From Rallus limicola (lineage: Eukaryota > Chordata > Aves > Gruiformes > Rallidae): a stretch of DNA of 64,000 nucleotides. The number at the start of each line of letters is the position of its first letter. Position 1 is the stretch's first letter. Under the pieces are notes generated by a model. That model was not told the origin of the DNA. It saw only the letters and a list, made by a program, of their open reading frames with translations, and made no database searches. The DNA is taken from positions 10,839,001-10,903,000 of the forward strand of contig JAKCOZ010000020.1 in assembly GCA_022605955.1 (NCBI GenBank). The letters run 5' to 3'. The position numbers and the translations under genes were made by a program. Shown one piece after another: positions 51,401-62,500 of this stretch.

Positions 51401-54400
51401 TTTTTCATGTGTGATAATTACTGGGGAAAGTGCTTTATTAGGAAACCATTTGAATAAAATCAGTGTGATTCAGGCTGTACAGCCTCTTTCACTGAGGGGA
51501 GGAGGAGATGCAGAAATCAGTTTTGAGAGAACATAGGATGAAAGGAAGAGAAAGCTGCAGCTGTAACAATGAATCTTGTCTGTGCCATTCAGTGCAATGT
51601 TTGGGGGGGGGGAAACGTGGTCTTGTGTTCTTGCTTGCATAGGTTTGATTCGTGGGCTGGCATGGCTCTGGCTCGAGCAAGTCGGATTCAGGACAAGCTG
51701 AACTCTAATGAACTGAAAAGTGATGGTCCGATCTGGAAGCACTCTACTCCCGTCCTGAATTGCTTCAAGCGAGCCCTAGAGATTGACAGCTCGAATCTCT
51801 CCTTGTGGATAGAATACGGCACCATTTCCTATGCCCTACATTCCTTTGCATCCCGACAGCTGAAGCAGTGGAAATCGGAACTGCCCCCTGAAGTTGTTCA
51901 ACAGGTGGGATCTAACTGGGAGCAGTATGGGAATTTTCAGTATTTGAAATGATCTTTCCTAACGTAATAACTTCTCACATTAAATATTTACATGCTATAA
52001 ACCATAATTTAGACTGCCTGGTTACTTAGTAATATTGGAAACCCTAATACTCATTTGTATAAGCTGCTGGTGTCAAGCAGTATTTAAAGGGTTTTTTTTT
52101 CTGTGTAAAATTAGTTTGAGCCTGATGTTTGAATTATCTTTTGAAGGTGACACAAAATTATTGTGACCTTCTGGAAAGGAGAATTATATTTACCTTACCC
52201 TTCTGTAAATGTCACACAATGTTTCTGGAAAAGGTGAAATGTATACATATTTAGATAGTGAAAAGATCAGGAATTACTCTGATATCTGTGTCCATGTGTC
52301 ATCTCTTGTATTGAAAGATACAAGGCAAGAGATACAATATCTTGTATCCTCCCCCTTTTCTATGTTTTGGGGCTATTTGCTTATACAAAAGAGCAAAAAC
52401 AGGAGATATAATTTTCATAGAAAAAATCTTAGTTATTAAATAGTTCTTTATGCCTGGCAATGATGAAAAAGGTAGAGTTGTTTTGAAGTTTATTGCTAAG
52501 TCAAAAGGAGCAATTTTAAATAATCTCTGATAGGGGTAAGTGTTGCTAGGGAAAATGTTTTGTCTGTCTTCTTGCACCAGTAAACTCTATTTGTGATTTA
52601 ACTATTCTGACTTACAAATCCAGTCTGGTACTAGAAGCAGAATGGAAAAAAAAAAATAAAAAGCTGCTCCTGAGCATGTGCTGTAACTTGTAAAAACCCC
52701 TTAGTGTTTCAACTATAGCAAATGGTATTGGGAAGATCCTTTTGTTTCCAGGAGAATGTATTTCCAGCAAGGTGATGGGTCCTGCATCTGAGCTGCCTAC
52801 ATAACTGTGTTATTAACACCACACTTCCCATAGGCACTTACACAGCATTTGACCCTCTAAGAAGACAGATGGTGTAAGCATGCATATTGAAGGAGAACAA
52901 ATAATTTCTTAAATAGTGTGTTTGAAATGACAACCAACAATAGAGTTTTCTTTCTGAGGGTTATTACGTCCAAGAGCTCCAAAACTGACCACTCAGAAAA
53001 TGTATTTATTAACATTTTATACCTTAGATCTATCAAAAGTTTGGTCTTACTGTCTTGTGGCCTCTTGGTTGTGAGTGACTTGCTGAAGAATTCCAGGGAT
53101 AATGGTGGAGTTTTTTCATATGATCAGAGAAAAAGTACAACACAGAGCAGCCATCTTTAGCTCTGGATTAAATCAGAATGTTTACTTAGGACTGCTTGAA
53201 TACTCTTTTTTTCAAGTGAATATATTAATGCATTATTTACTAAGAAAAATTCTATTTTGATAAGGAGAAATTGGAACAATATAACCTTCCTTCCAGAGAT
53301 GCATCTCTTCAGAAATGTGTTTCCCATACATAAAAACCTTATTTTCTTCTCCTTACAAAATATGTAGGAATGGAATGGCTATGTTAGTTCTTGAAGCACA
53401 GTAAGTGCTGAGGATAGTTGTAGTCCAGCAATTTAAATGTATAAGCTTATTTATCAAGGAGAGAAAATTATATTAATGCATCTTGTGACTTAGTAATTTA
53501 TGTGACTTAGTGTCAGTTTAATCTGTCCTGCTGGTTTTAATTTCTTTGGGAGGAGGTGGAAGAGTAATCTTGTCATATTCAGCTCAAAGTTAGATACATT
53601 GCAAGCAAGATGAAATATGTTTATTTACAAATTATACTGGTCCATAGTGGCTATATCAGACTTTGTAGTTGCAGAACAAAAGTAATAACTTCTTTTTTTT
53701 TTTTTTTTTCTTTGAAGGTTTAAGATAATTACAGCTCTGAAAAAGCAGTAACAATTTTGTAGGCCTGTGTGTATCAGTTGGTTATTTTTCAGATTTATAT
53801 TCAAATTCATATTCTTACACTTTGGTGTTAATGTTTTGTGCTGATATTTGTCTCATCAGGCACTGGAACACAAAAATTTATCCATAAACACATGTTGTGG
53901 GTCATCAGGATGCATTTGATCACTTGTAGATGTTATGTTTTGTTTATGTTGAAAATGTTTTAAATGATGTACCTTGTTTATGCATTTCTATAGGCAGGAG
54001 AATATTTTTGGAATCTTTCATCCCAACCACAGTGAATTTATGTGTTCTCAACACTTCCTTCAATCACAGATGGAAGAGCGTCGAGACAGTATGCTGGAGA
54101 CAGCCAAGTTGTGTTTTACGTCGGCATCTCGCTGTGAGGGAGATGGGGATGAAGAGGAGTGGCTAATTCACTACATGCTGGGGAAGATTGCAGAGAAGCA
54201 GAAGCAGCCTCCTGTTGTCTATCTGCTTCATTACAAACAGGCAGGCCATTACTTGCATGAAGAGGCTGCCCGATACCCAAAGAAGATTCACTACCATAAT
54301 CCACCAGAACTTGCCATGGAAGCATTGGAGGTAAAGGGAAGTTCAATACATAGGGTTGAAAACCTTGTTCTCTACTGCTAATGCAGTATCAGTTACTGCT

Positions 54401-55857
54401 AGTTCATATTATTTGGCATGTGCACATGGTGCTCTGCATCTGGGAATGTTTACAAGGCTAACTTGGAGAATAAAATGGAGCCAGTTATTCAGGCTGGTTT
54501 TGTTTTAAAGGCAGTTTGTGTATACAGTCTGAGTGCTGGACAGACAGCAATTCCACTTCTGGGGTTTGCTGCACACAGTTCAATAGTTGGTTTTATCAAA
54601 ATCAAATGTAGGTTTCACAGCATCTCATTCCTCTGAAAACATACCTTCATGCATGAGTTGGAATAGTAGTTGTAACACCATTGCTTTACTGTGTTGTCTG
54701 GCAAAGAGGGTAGACGTAAGACATGCCCTCTGGTGACCTGCTTCCCAGGAGACCAGGCCTGCTTTCACTGGCTGTTCACAGGTTTCAGTTACAAAATCTT
54801 TACAGTGTTCAGATCCTGTAATTTATGAGCAACTTTCCAACGGGAAAAGCCCTATTCAGGTAAGTCAAGAAACAGATGACTGTCTTTACTAACTTGTGTA
54901 GTTTCTATGGAGAAGAGACTATTTGTAACAGGTTGGAGAGCTATGAATTCTCTACTAACCAAGTGGATTTTGGTGTTTTCTAGGTCTACTTTCGACTTCA
55001 TGCTTCTATTTTGAAGCTTGTGGGTAAACCAGACTCTGGAGTAGATGCAGAGATTCTAGTTAGTTTCATGAAAGAAGCTTCTGAGGGACCATTTGCCAGG
55101 GGTGAAGAGAAGAACACCCCAAAAGTTGCAGAAAAGTGAGTGCTAACTTGCAGGAGTGCCCCCTGAAAGCATATTTATAAACCACTGTGTGCTAAAATGA
55201 AGCTGAATGAAATAGAAACAAAGCAAAAGGATTCAAGTTTGCTGTTTTCGGGCGTCACGAGCAGTAAGATTATACACTGCTCTGAGATCTCAACAATTGG
55301 CACAGCATAGATGGGAAGGGAACAAAATAGAACAATTTTGGTCTTGTGACCTCTTTTGAAACCACTGGTTTTATTTATTAATAAAATGGTAGTTGTATTA
55401 TCAGCTGTTAACAAATGCAAAAGCATGTGACCTTTATTTTAAAGGGTAATAGACTTTAGTCCTCAGAATTTATTTCATTAACAGCTACAAAAGAAAGAAT
55501 GTTTAACTACTGGCCAGTAAAAAGGGAAGGATATAACCTGTACTAAAAATTCATCATTTAGAATGTCTTAATGAGGTTTACTCATTTACTGTACTGGAAA
55601 AGTCCTGAGAACACGTAGCTTCCTCTTGCTCTGTGTACGACCCTAGCATGTTAACTTCTTTTTTCTTTCTCCTCCTAGGGAAAAAGCTTGCATGATTGAT
55701 GAAGACTCTCACTCTTCAGCCGGGACAGTGCCGGGCCCTGGGACTTCCCTCCCCTCATCCTCCGGTCCAGGTCTGACATCCCCACCTTACACAGCCACTC
55801 CAGTTGACCACGATTACGTCAAATGTAAAAAACCCCGTCAGCAGGCAACGCCGGACG
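27478..55857 (+). CDS. CABIN1: Calcineurin-binding protein 1 (CABIN1/cain), N-terminal 1367 residues, 3' end outside window
   Basis: Large nuclear scaffold: a subunit of the HIRA H3.3-deposition complex, related to yeast Hir3, and in mammals an inhibitor of calcineurin and of MEF2. Twenty-five coding exons from 27478 to 55857 join in one frame to 1367 codons plus one base, about 60% of the roughly 2200-residue family length. Seen: TPR-like helices near residues 33-70 and 90-157, a bipartite basic nuclear-localisation stretch around 370-410, further TPR-like helices near 610-650, 1050-1083 and 1105-1140, and a Ser/Pro-rich stretch at 1315-1345. The Met codon is the last three bases of exon 2 and is followed by [15 protein letters not shown] as in mammals. 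No frameshift or internal stop was found. The calcineurin- and MEF2-binding C-terminus lies beyond 64000. Introns not listed separately appear featureless. Confidence 0.96.
27869..27961 (+). CDS. CABIN1: CABIN1 exon 3, residues 2-32
   Basis: Acceptor attctag, donor gtaagc, 31 codons: [15 protein letters not shown] and [11 protein letters not shown], strongly conserved with the mammalian N-terminus. Confidence 0.95.
28300..28413 (+). CDS. CABIN1: CABIN1 exon 4, residues 33-70
   Basis: A long poly-T acceptor precedes 28300; donor gtcagt. It encodes the first TPR-like helix pair ([20 protein letters not shown], then AKAYHELLE). Confidence 0.95.
28587..28721 (+). CDS. CABIN1: CABIN1 exon 5, residues 71-115
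   Basis: Acceptor ttctag, donor gtacag, 45 codons including [20 protein letters not shown], start of the second TPR-like unit. Confidence 0.95.
28990..29170 (+). CDS. CABIN1: CABIN1 exon 6, residues 116-176
   Basis: Acceptor tttgtag, donor gtaagt. It encodes [16 protein letters not shown] and [20 protein letters not shown], classic TPR spacing. It ends after the first base of Thr176. Confidence 0.95.
30075..30204 (+). CDS. CABIN1: CABIN1 exon 7, residues 176-219
   Basis: Acceptor ctgtcag, donor gtgaat. It encodes [20 protein letters not shown] and [16 protein letters not shown], ending inside Cys219. Confidence 0.94.
31534..31683 (+). CDS. CABIN1: CABIN1 exon 8, residues 219-269
   Basis: Acceptor ttcttag, donor gtatgt. 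It encodes [20 protein letters not shown] and [10 protein letters not shown], ending inside Thr269. Confidence 0.94.
32760..33040 (+). CDS. CABIN1: CABIN1 exon 9, residues 269-363
   Basis: Acceptor catgcag, donor gtgagc, the longest exon here (281 nt). It starts [14 protein letters not shown] and [13 protein letters not shown], then passes into a Pro/Ser/Thr-rich linker poorly conserved with mammals. Confidence 0.94.
34095..34263 (+). CDS. CABIN1: CABIN1 exon 10, residues 363-419 (nuclear localisation stretch)
   Basis: Acceptor attttag, donor gtacag. It encodes [15 protein letters not shown] and [18 protein letters not shown], a strongly basic bipartite-like stretch, then [13 protein letters not shown]. 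Confidence 0.95.
34638..34774 (+). CDS. CABIN1: CABIN1 exon 11, residues 419-465
   Basis: Acceptor cacacag, donor gtaaga. It encodes an acidic stretch ([20 protein letters not shown]) and [12 protein letters not shown]. Confidence 0.94.
35161..35378 (+). CDS. CABIN1: CABIN1 exon 12, residues 465-537
   Basis: Acceptor cttctag, donor gtaatg. It encodes [40 protein letters not shown] and [16 protein letters not shown]. Confidence 0.95.
36347..36425 (+). CDS. CABIN1: CABIN1 exon 13, residues 538-564
   Basis: Acceptor tttgaag, donor gtgaga, 79 nt: [20 protein letters not shown] followed by KGKSST. Phase 0 to phase 1. Confidence 0.93.
36666..36853 (+). CDS. CABIN1: CABIN1 exon 14, residues 564-626
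   Basis: Acceptor ttttcag, donor gtttgt. It encodes [40 protein letters not shown] and [11 protein letters not shown], the first part of a TPR-like unit. Confidence 0.95.
38111..38260 (+). CDS. CABIN1: CABIN1 exon 15, residues 627-676
   Basis: Acceptor ttctgtag, donor gtaaga, 50 codons: [20 protein letters not shown] completes the TPR-like unit; [18 protein letters not shown] follows. Confidence 0.95.
38605..38701. repeat. Near-perfect inverted repeat (about 41-bp arms, 14-bp loop) in CABIN1 intron 15
   Basis: The left arm 38605-38646 and right arm 38661-38701 are reverse complements except for one extra A in the left arm and one A/G difference. The loop is ttttgggggatgaa. It lies about 280 bp before exon 16. 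Confidence 0.95.
38983..39177 (+). CDS. CABIN1: CABIN1 exon 16, residues 677-741
   Basis: Acceptor tttgcag, donor gtttgt, 65 codons: [20 protein letters not shown] through [14 protein letters not shown]. Confidence 0.95.
40198..40434 (+). CDS. CABIN1: CABIN1 exon 17, residues 742-820
   Basis: Acceptor ccctag, donor gtaacc, 79 codons: [35 protein letters not shown] and VRLTNNLIQ. Confidence 0.95.
41622..41778 (+). CDS. CABIN1: CABIN1 exon 18, residues 821-873
   Basis: Acceptor ttattag, donor gtgggt. It encodes [35 protein letters not shown] and a run of five Gln (CAG repeat, near 41747-41761). It ends inside Val873. Confidence 0.95.
41999..42114 (+). CDS. CABIN1: CABIN1 exon 19, residues 873-911
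   Basis: Acceptor cttccag, donor gtaagt. It encodes [20 protein letters not shown] and [19 protein letters not shown]1 fragment begins about 15 bp after the donor. Confidence 0.95.
42129..42245 (-). mobile_element. Short CR1 3'-end fragment, antisense, in CABIN1 intron 19
   Basis: tagaatataggtgggaaggg, then acctctgaaagtcatctggc and ctcaaagcggggaacaactt, is the reverse complement of the CR1 3' terminus. It begins just after the donor site of exon 19. Confidence 0.8.
42246..47459 (+). other. CABIN1: Remainder of CABIN1 intron 19
   Basis: Together with the CR1 fragment this makes the 5.3-kb intron, the largest complete one in the window. I see no exon, RNA gene or repeat I can name in it. Confidence 0.6.
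47460..47621 (+). CDS. CABIN1: CABIN1 exon 20, residues 912-965
   Basis: Acceptor attgtag, donor gtaaga, 54 codons: [40 protein letters not shown] and KARYLEEHS. Confidence 0.95.
49018..49224 (+). CDS. CABIN1: CABIN1 exon 21, residues 966-1034
   Basis: Acceptor tgttcag, donor gtataa, 69 codons: [40 protein letters not shown] and [10 protein letters not shown]. Confidence 0.95.
49612..49757 (+). CDS. CABIN1: CABIN1 exon 22, residues 1035-1083
   Basis: Acceptor attttcag, donor gtcagt. It encodes the TPR-like helix [20 protein letters not shown], then [12 protein letters not shown]. It ends inside Arg1083. Confidence 0.95.
51193..51213. repeat. (GAT)7 microsatellite in CABIN1 intron 22
   Basis: Seven uninterrupted GAT units. 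Confidence 0.95.
51643..51904 (+). CDS. CABIN1: CABIN1 exon 23, residues 1083-1170
   Basis: Acceptor tgcatag, donor gtggga. A run of ten G (51603-51612) lies 30 bp before the acceptor. It encodes [40 protein letters not shown] (TPR-like) and [17 protein letters not shown]. Confidence 0.95.
54070..54330 (+). CDS. CABIN1: CABIN1 exon 24, residues 1171-1257
   Basis: Acceptor atcacag, donor gtaaag, 87 codons: [40 protein letters not shown] and [20 protein letters not shown]. Confidence 0.95.
54984..55135 (+). CDS. CABIN1: CABIN1 exon 25, residues 1258-1308
   Basis: Acceptor ttttctag, donor gtgagt. It encodes [20 protein letters not shown] and [17 protein letters not shown], ending inside Lys1308. 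Confidence 0.94.
55679..55857 (+). CDS. CABIN1: CABIN1 exon 26, residues 1308-1368 (last exon in window)
   Basis: Acceptor ctcctag, donor gtacag at 55858. It encodes [20 protein letters not shown], a Ser/Pro-rich stretch ending [20 protein letters not shown], and QQATPD plus one base. If the donor is not used, reading continues in frame for 23 codons to TGA at 55926-55928. Conservation with mammals stops exactly at the donor. Confidence 0.92.
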
Positions 55858-56517
55858 GTACAGTCCCTGTTCTCAATACTGGCAGCACAGGGAGGTGCTC
55901 TAATCATGGGGGGTTTGACCAGGAATGATCAAACTGCTCATTTTAAGGAGGGTGATGGGTCTGTGGTAACACGGGCAATATTGAAGCTCATTACCTTTAT
56001 AAATTCAATGCTTTAAATAGAATCAATGTACAGTCAGAGCTTTAAATACAAAATTCAGAGTTGTCACCTGCCACCATGGTCGCCTGTCACTTAGTTAAAA
56101 TGGGAATGTCGATGGGAGGGATATGTAGCAGACAATTGTCAGTGCTTTTTTTCTTTTCTGTTGTCTGAGCTTATTGGGAAAGCCTTGGGTCCAGTCTTTA
56201 TAAGACTGGACACTTGTTCCAGTGCCTGTGTCAAGGTAAAAATGTGAACTGTGGCTGAAGCAATACAAATTATTTAAAAAACAGAACATCATTATGTTTT
56301 TCTGAAGGAGGCAGGTGGCAACTACTTTGAATATATTGTGTATCAGCACGAAGTGATTTGCATGATAGTCCAGTAGATTTCATCTTTTAATTTTTTGTTA
56401 TCATTTACAATGACTGGTTAGCATCTCATCTCTATCAAATTTTAAGTGATATAATGCATAATTGGTTTATAAATGTAGAAAGTAGGATGGTATCACAGTG
56501 ATATTGCAGATTTTGTG

Positions 56518-56538
56518 ATATATATATATATATATATA
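56518..56538. repeat. (AT)n dinucleotide repeat
   Basis: About ten uninterrupted AT units in CABIN1 intron 26. Confidence 0.95.
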
Positions 56539-59500
56539 GTATAAATTAAGGTACTGTTTAAGTAATCTGACATTATTTGGCTAGGAATTTTATTCTGCTT
56601 CTATTCTTCCAGCCATTTCTTTATCCATCTGGATCTGTGAGTATCAGCACTCAAGAAGGAGTTAAATATCTGCAACGTGTAGCTTAGTGTTGGTAGAATG
56701 TGGCAGGCCCCACAGAATTGCTTTGCTTCATACAAGTTTATTTCTGGGGGGTGGGATGCTGCCTGTTGTCATTTTCTGAAGAACAGGAATTTGTAAATGA
56801 CTTTGTTGTCACAGTTTTGAAACAAATGTTCCTATGCCTGGACAGTCTGCAAGGTGAATTTATTCCTTTTCCCCAACAAATAATTCTTCGTGAACCTGGC
56901 AGAAGATTCTTCATCTTTTTCACCAAACTGACAGAAAAATGTTCATTGTATTCATGATGATGTTTCAGTCAGGAGTCAGTCATTGGACTGTTTGGTATCA
57001 TGTGTAGTGTGTTAGTTTGAATGGATTATGCAGTGATCAGGCTCTTGCATTAGCCTTTTAAAGGTTTTTCACCCGGCAAACACAGAAGGGAGCAAATATT
57101 TAAATACTTCCTAAGTAGTATTCTCTGTAAGAAGCAGTTCTGCCTAATATACTGCTTCTGCTTAGGTCCTGAGATGGTTGGGCTGTTCCCAGGAGATACA
57201 TAAGTTGGATAAAGATTCCAATACCTGCCATTAGTACATTCACTCAGGGTAATCATTATGGACTGTGGCATGCTTATTGCCCAGTGGGAGCAAAGTTGGC
57301 TGCTTAGCAAAGCCTGGAGGTACAAGCTAAGGAACGTCCACCTCTGCCAGGGCTGAAGCAGCCGTTCTTGGGTCTGCTAACTTAGCCTAGCTAGGACTAA
57401 GCTTTGCTCTCGTTGAAGGAATTCAAAATGTCAGCCCCTGAAAGAAGTGGAGTTAGGGTGACCTTTAGGGAGGCTGTGTGTAACCATGACAAGTAGAATT
57501 GCAAAGTACTGTATCGTTCATAATGTTTTGTAGGTTGCTGGCACAACTAAATTCTGCATATAGCATATTGAAGAGCCCCAGGAAACTGAAATACTTGCCT
57601 TGGGGCTGTTACAGATGGAAGGAGAGCTAACAGGCTGAGCTGTGCTCAGAAGTCTTCCACTTTTATATTATTACATATACTGTGCTCCTCTGCATGCATT
57701 TGCATTTTACTTGTATTAAAATACATACTTTTGAGGTAAAATACTCTTGACATCTTACATGTAGTCACATCACTGAAGAAAACTGGTGCCTGCATTTCTA
57801 TTGTACTGTTGCAAGAAAATACCCATAATTTCACTATGCTTCAGATTTTAATTTATATTTTTTACCATTCTGGCAGCACGTGAAAAGTGTCTATATGATT
57901 ATTTGTTCACAGAACAAATAATTTGGCCTAAATTCAGCCTAGATAGTTATTCTTTCTGAGGACTGACAATACTCTTATGTACCCTTGTATTGATATTGCT
58001 GATCAAATAAGACACCAAAAGAAAAAGCTCATTATATAGAGTCTTACCTACATAATTATCTGCCAGTGTTACCACAAGCAAACATGTGAGTTAGGATCCC
58101 TGTCACTCATTGCTGACTGGTACGACCTCTTGACCAATTTTTGTGTGCTTCAAGAAAACAGGACCCTGGAGGAGAGAGAAGGAATCAAGATGCATCTACT
58201 AAAGGCAAACAAAGAGTTGGAGGCAAAAAACCAGGATTTCTCTGGCTGTGGGAGACAGAACACGTGATAGTTAAACTGTATTTTCGATCTGAACATTAGA
58301 AAATACTGTAGAATAGCATGAGGAATTTAGGGGGGGGGGGAAGTTAAACATGTTACTGGGGATAGAAAAACACTGCAACACTTCGGCACTGGAAGTCTGC
58401 TAAAAAAGGGGTGATACAGCCATCTGCCAGGCATGATGGAGATGTAAATTATCCTGGTGGGAAAAGGAATGGCCTAGATGAACCCTTGTGGTTCCTTCTG
58501 AGCCCAGTTTTTCTATTAATTTTATGTTATTTGTGGGGGTTTTGGTTTGTGTTTTTTCTCTTTGTTTTTTAAACAATATATCCAACAATGTGCCTTCAAG
58601 GGTAGAAAATTGTCTCATTGCAAGCAGGAGGGAATTACTGTACAGTCAGACATCTTTTACTGAAAATACTGGGATGCTGATCTTCAAGCATTCATCCTTA
58701 GATAGGTAAAGTTGTGAGGCCAGACTTACTTGGGATACACTGTGTTTGAATGTACCCTTATAGTTCTGTAGCTCTCCAGTAAGTTTTGCTGGTGGAAAAA
58801 GCAGGATATGCAGAAATCACTGTTATGGTTGAGAGGGTTTAAAAGCATTGAAGTGATTTGAAAGTCGTACAGGTAATGGAAATGGGAGAAACTAAACCAG
58901 TAAATACAGCTTGTAAAGTAAGTAAACTTCTTTTTCCTTGTGGCAGCTGCTAGCATATATCTCCTTCAGGGAGACAGAAGTATTGCTGAGTGGCAGCTGT
59001 TATTTGCCGGCTGGCTGCTGTCATGTGTGTAAAATAGGCAGCTTCCTTTCTCTTTTCTTGTCTTTTCATTCAGCAACATCTTTTCCTTCCTTCTGTTAAT
59101 CCTGTCTTTCCTGTCATCACCCCTGCCTGCTGCTGTTTTATAACCCTCCAAATGAAAGCTTGCATTTGATAGAAGCCTGAGGGTTAGACTTTTTATTTTC
59201 CAAGAGCAAAGTACAAACCAAGAGAAAACAGGAACTCAGTGGGGACCAGGACTGTCATTACCTGGCATGTCACCATATTTGCACAGCTAAATGGCCAGTG
59301 TTTGATACCAACAGATATGCTCACTGTTCTCCTTTACACAGACTGGATGCCGTAGCTGTTAAAGAGACATTGCAGTACAGACTTAAAGCATTTTACCTAA
59401 ATTTTGTGCTCTGCATGAAAATTAGTTCAGAAAGAAGGAAAAGTACTCAAAAATCTGAACAAGAAATCTCTTTCCCAAAAAGTGGACTTGGGAGGGTGTT

Positions 59501-62500
59501 GTGGGGTGTTTTGCTGTAATCTGCCTTTGTTGTGTTGATACTCAATTCTGTGTTACTGTGGAGGTATGCAGATGATGTATTCAGTATCCATTGCTAATTG
59601 CAGTGTTAAAATACCATATTGTTTAAGTCTTCATCCATGTCATGTAGTGTGTTGTGTGTAGTTAGATGTAGTTGTCTTTTTTTGTGTTTGTCTTTGCCTG
59701 ATTGCTTTTGCAACCAATATTGCCCGTGCTGCCTCTAACCTTTATACAAATCTCTGTTCCCCAGGCATTCTCTTCCTGCTTTTACCTGTCACGGCTTGCT
59801 TTTAATAATTGGCAAAACCTGCATGATAAACTCACTGGGAAAGGCTACTTGCTTCATGCTGTGGGAGAAGTCTCACTTCATAGTTTGTTGGTCTGTAACT
59901 CTGCAAACGTTATGAAGATGCACAGTTTTTGGAAACGGGGGTTCTCAGCATCGTGATGAGACAAAGGTGATCTCTGAGAAACTTCTTTTGCACCAGGTTG
60001 TCACTCATGCCAAACTAAATGAGCTTCTAAGATGGAGTGGATATTTCTGTGCATAAAAAGAACATCCACATTGCATTTTGGACCATTAAAACCTTACCCT
60101 TCAAAATTCTCTCTCTCCAGCAGCTTAAATTGAAATCTTTTGGCCTGCAGGACATATCCTTTTCTGGCATGTGGTGCTGGATGTTCATGGGTATTGCCTA
60201 CTGGACTATATGCATAATGAATCCAATCCAGTTTATTGCAGGATGCTCCACTTCTACCTTTCCTCAATTTAATGTCTCTGATTAGTAAGAGTATCACACT
60301 GACATTTAGTATGAGATTACATAAAAAGGATTTGACTACATAAATGGAACCTCGATGAGATACTCTGTTGTATCACAGGACAGCAATACAGGACTGAAAG
60401 TTACTGAAAAACATTCAGTGCAGCCAGCCACAGACTCTCATCTTTGACTCATGTTATATGAGAACTCCCTGTAAGCATTCAGAGGACTTGCTGTCCTCAG
60501 AAATCAATCCGCTCCCATGCAAATCTCTGCAATCCTTTTGTTTTTAATAATGTGCAAGTGCCTTTTGATACAGAGCTGAATGTTGTCTTCTGTTATGGGT
60601 GGAATCTGTTTCAAGAATGAGAACTGTGTCATACCTCATGTTTCTGACTACACACCAATAAAGAAAAATGGTCATACATGCAAGGAAGGAGAAGAGCAGA
60701 GATATGATGCCAGGCAGACATGACAAAGAGAGAGTCTGTGTATCCACAGTTTATGAACAACCCTTCCTTATTGTGTGAGACAAGATTATTTTTTAAATAA
60801 TCCATAGTTAGTTATTCAGAAGATCTGAGCTGTGCAGTAGAATTTCTTTACTGCAATTTGAGTTAGAGTTTGTATATAGCTCTCTAGAAAAGCCTTCAGT
60901 GTCACTCATTTGACGTTTGACTTGTAGCTGGTTGTGTATCACATTTCATACACCTTCTCTTAGTAATTGGGCATACATTTTCCTTCAGATACTTAAGACA
61001 GAAAAAGATATTACTCAGGAAAAAGTGAGTAACACCCTGTTGGCTTGTGAGCCTGTTACCTACTCCCTCATCCAGGTGTTTTAGAGGGCTTCTCTCTCCT
61101 CTTTTTAATTTCCAAAAAGTTTCAAAGGATGGAGGGCAGACAACACGATTCCTGAGCTGCATAGTAATGAACTGGCACAGGCACAGTACCTCGATTCGTA
61201 TTGGCACCACGAAGCTGTACTGCACCTCCTCTGAGAATCAATTACCTACGTTTGTACCATGAAGATGTTACCTGGTCAGCATACTTAGCAGTAAGAGCTC
61301 TGTTGTGAGGATTGCATGTCTGCTAGTTCAGGTCACTTAAGGTTTAACATCGCTTCCTTGCCTTGCCTCCTTCAGCCCTGGGAGCAGAGTTTAGGTAACA
61401 AGGCTTAGGGGGCCACAGGGCTCATGGCACGTGTGAGACAATGCTGGCACAGAGGAATGGCTAGTGCAGTATTGAGGCTTTTTTTCAAGTTGCATTTTTA
61501 AATTAAATACTCATTTAGATTTCCCAAAGAGCAACCCAACTTTGTACTGTTAATTGGAAGGCACATAAGTGTGCCTGAATGCTAATGCAGCCAAGGGACA
61601 GGCTTTTTCTGGCATGGAGGAATGGTGTGGAGTAGGGAAGAGTGGAAGTCAACTTGGTTAACTAGTTTTATTTGGGATAAGACTAATCTTTAAATGCTCT
61701 TAAACACAGAATCAAGTCAGACAGACTACAGGTTCTTTTAAACGTCTGTGATGTGTTTCAATAACAATTAGGTGCATAATAAAGCTCTTGATGGTACAGA
61801 TGAACATAAAAGTTGGGGGGTTTTTCCAATTATATCTTTCCAATAACAATATTTGTTTACTAATCTCTTCTTCCTTTTGACCTTTTCACACCTTCTGTCC
61901 AGGGCTTTTTCACCTGTTGACAGAGTGGGTGATACAGTCTGACATAGAAATCACTGAAATATCACAAGTCAACTACATTATAAGGAGTCAGTTTACAGCC
62001 ACTTTTTTTTTTCTCTTGAGTGCCATCTCCTTAATCTTCAGAAATCAACTGAAATACTTCATATCAGAGAGATCAGTTTGTTAGGCTGTTTGAAATCTTC
62101 CTAAAATTCAAAGTGATGAAACAAAATGCAGTAATATCAAAGAGAGAATCTGGTATAAGGGCATATTTTTAATAAGAATGTTGTTGTAGGTGGGTTTGGG
62201 GGTTTTTTTTGTTTGTTTTGGGTTTGTGGGGTTGGTGTTTTTTTCACAATTCTATAGACTGTCTTACCATATCTCTTCATTTCCATTACAGATAGTAATT
62301 TTGGGACATCAGCATTCAGTTGTACTTTTATCCTAGCTTTTGAAATAATAAGAAACTTTCCAAGAAGGGACCACAAAAGAATAGTCCTTGATTTATCACT
62401 TGCTTTTAACTGAGGGATTGCTTCAGCTTTTTGGAAAAGCTTCCCTCATTGCTATTGCCAGAGGGGGAACTAGGAAAATACCTGAGGTAAAGCAAATATT

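Noticed and set aside
59756..59950. Possible further CABIN1 exon after a ccccag acceptor
   Set aside because: The following sequence does not resemble the part of CABIN1 that should come after QQATPD, and no matching donor preserves the frame.
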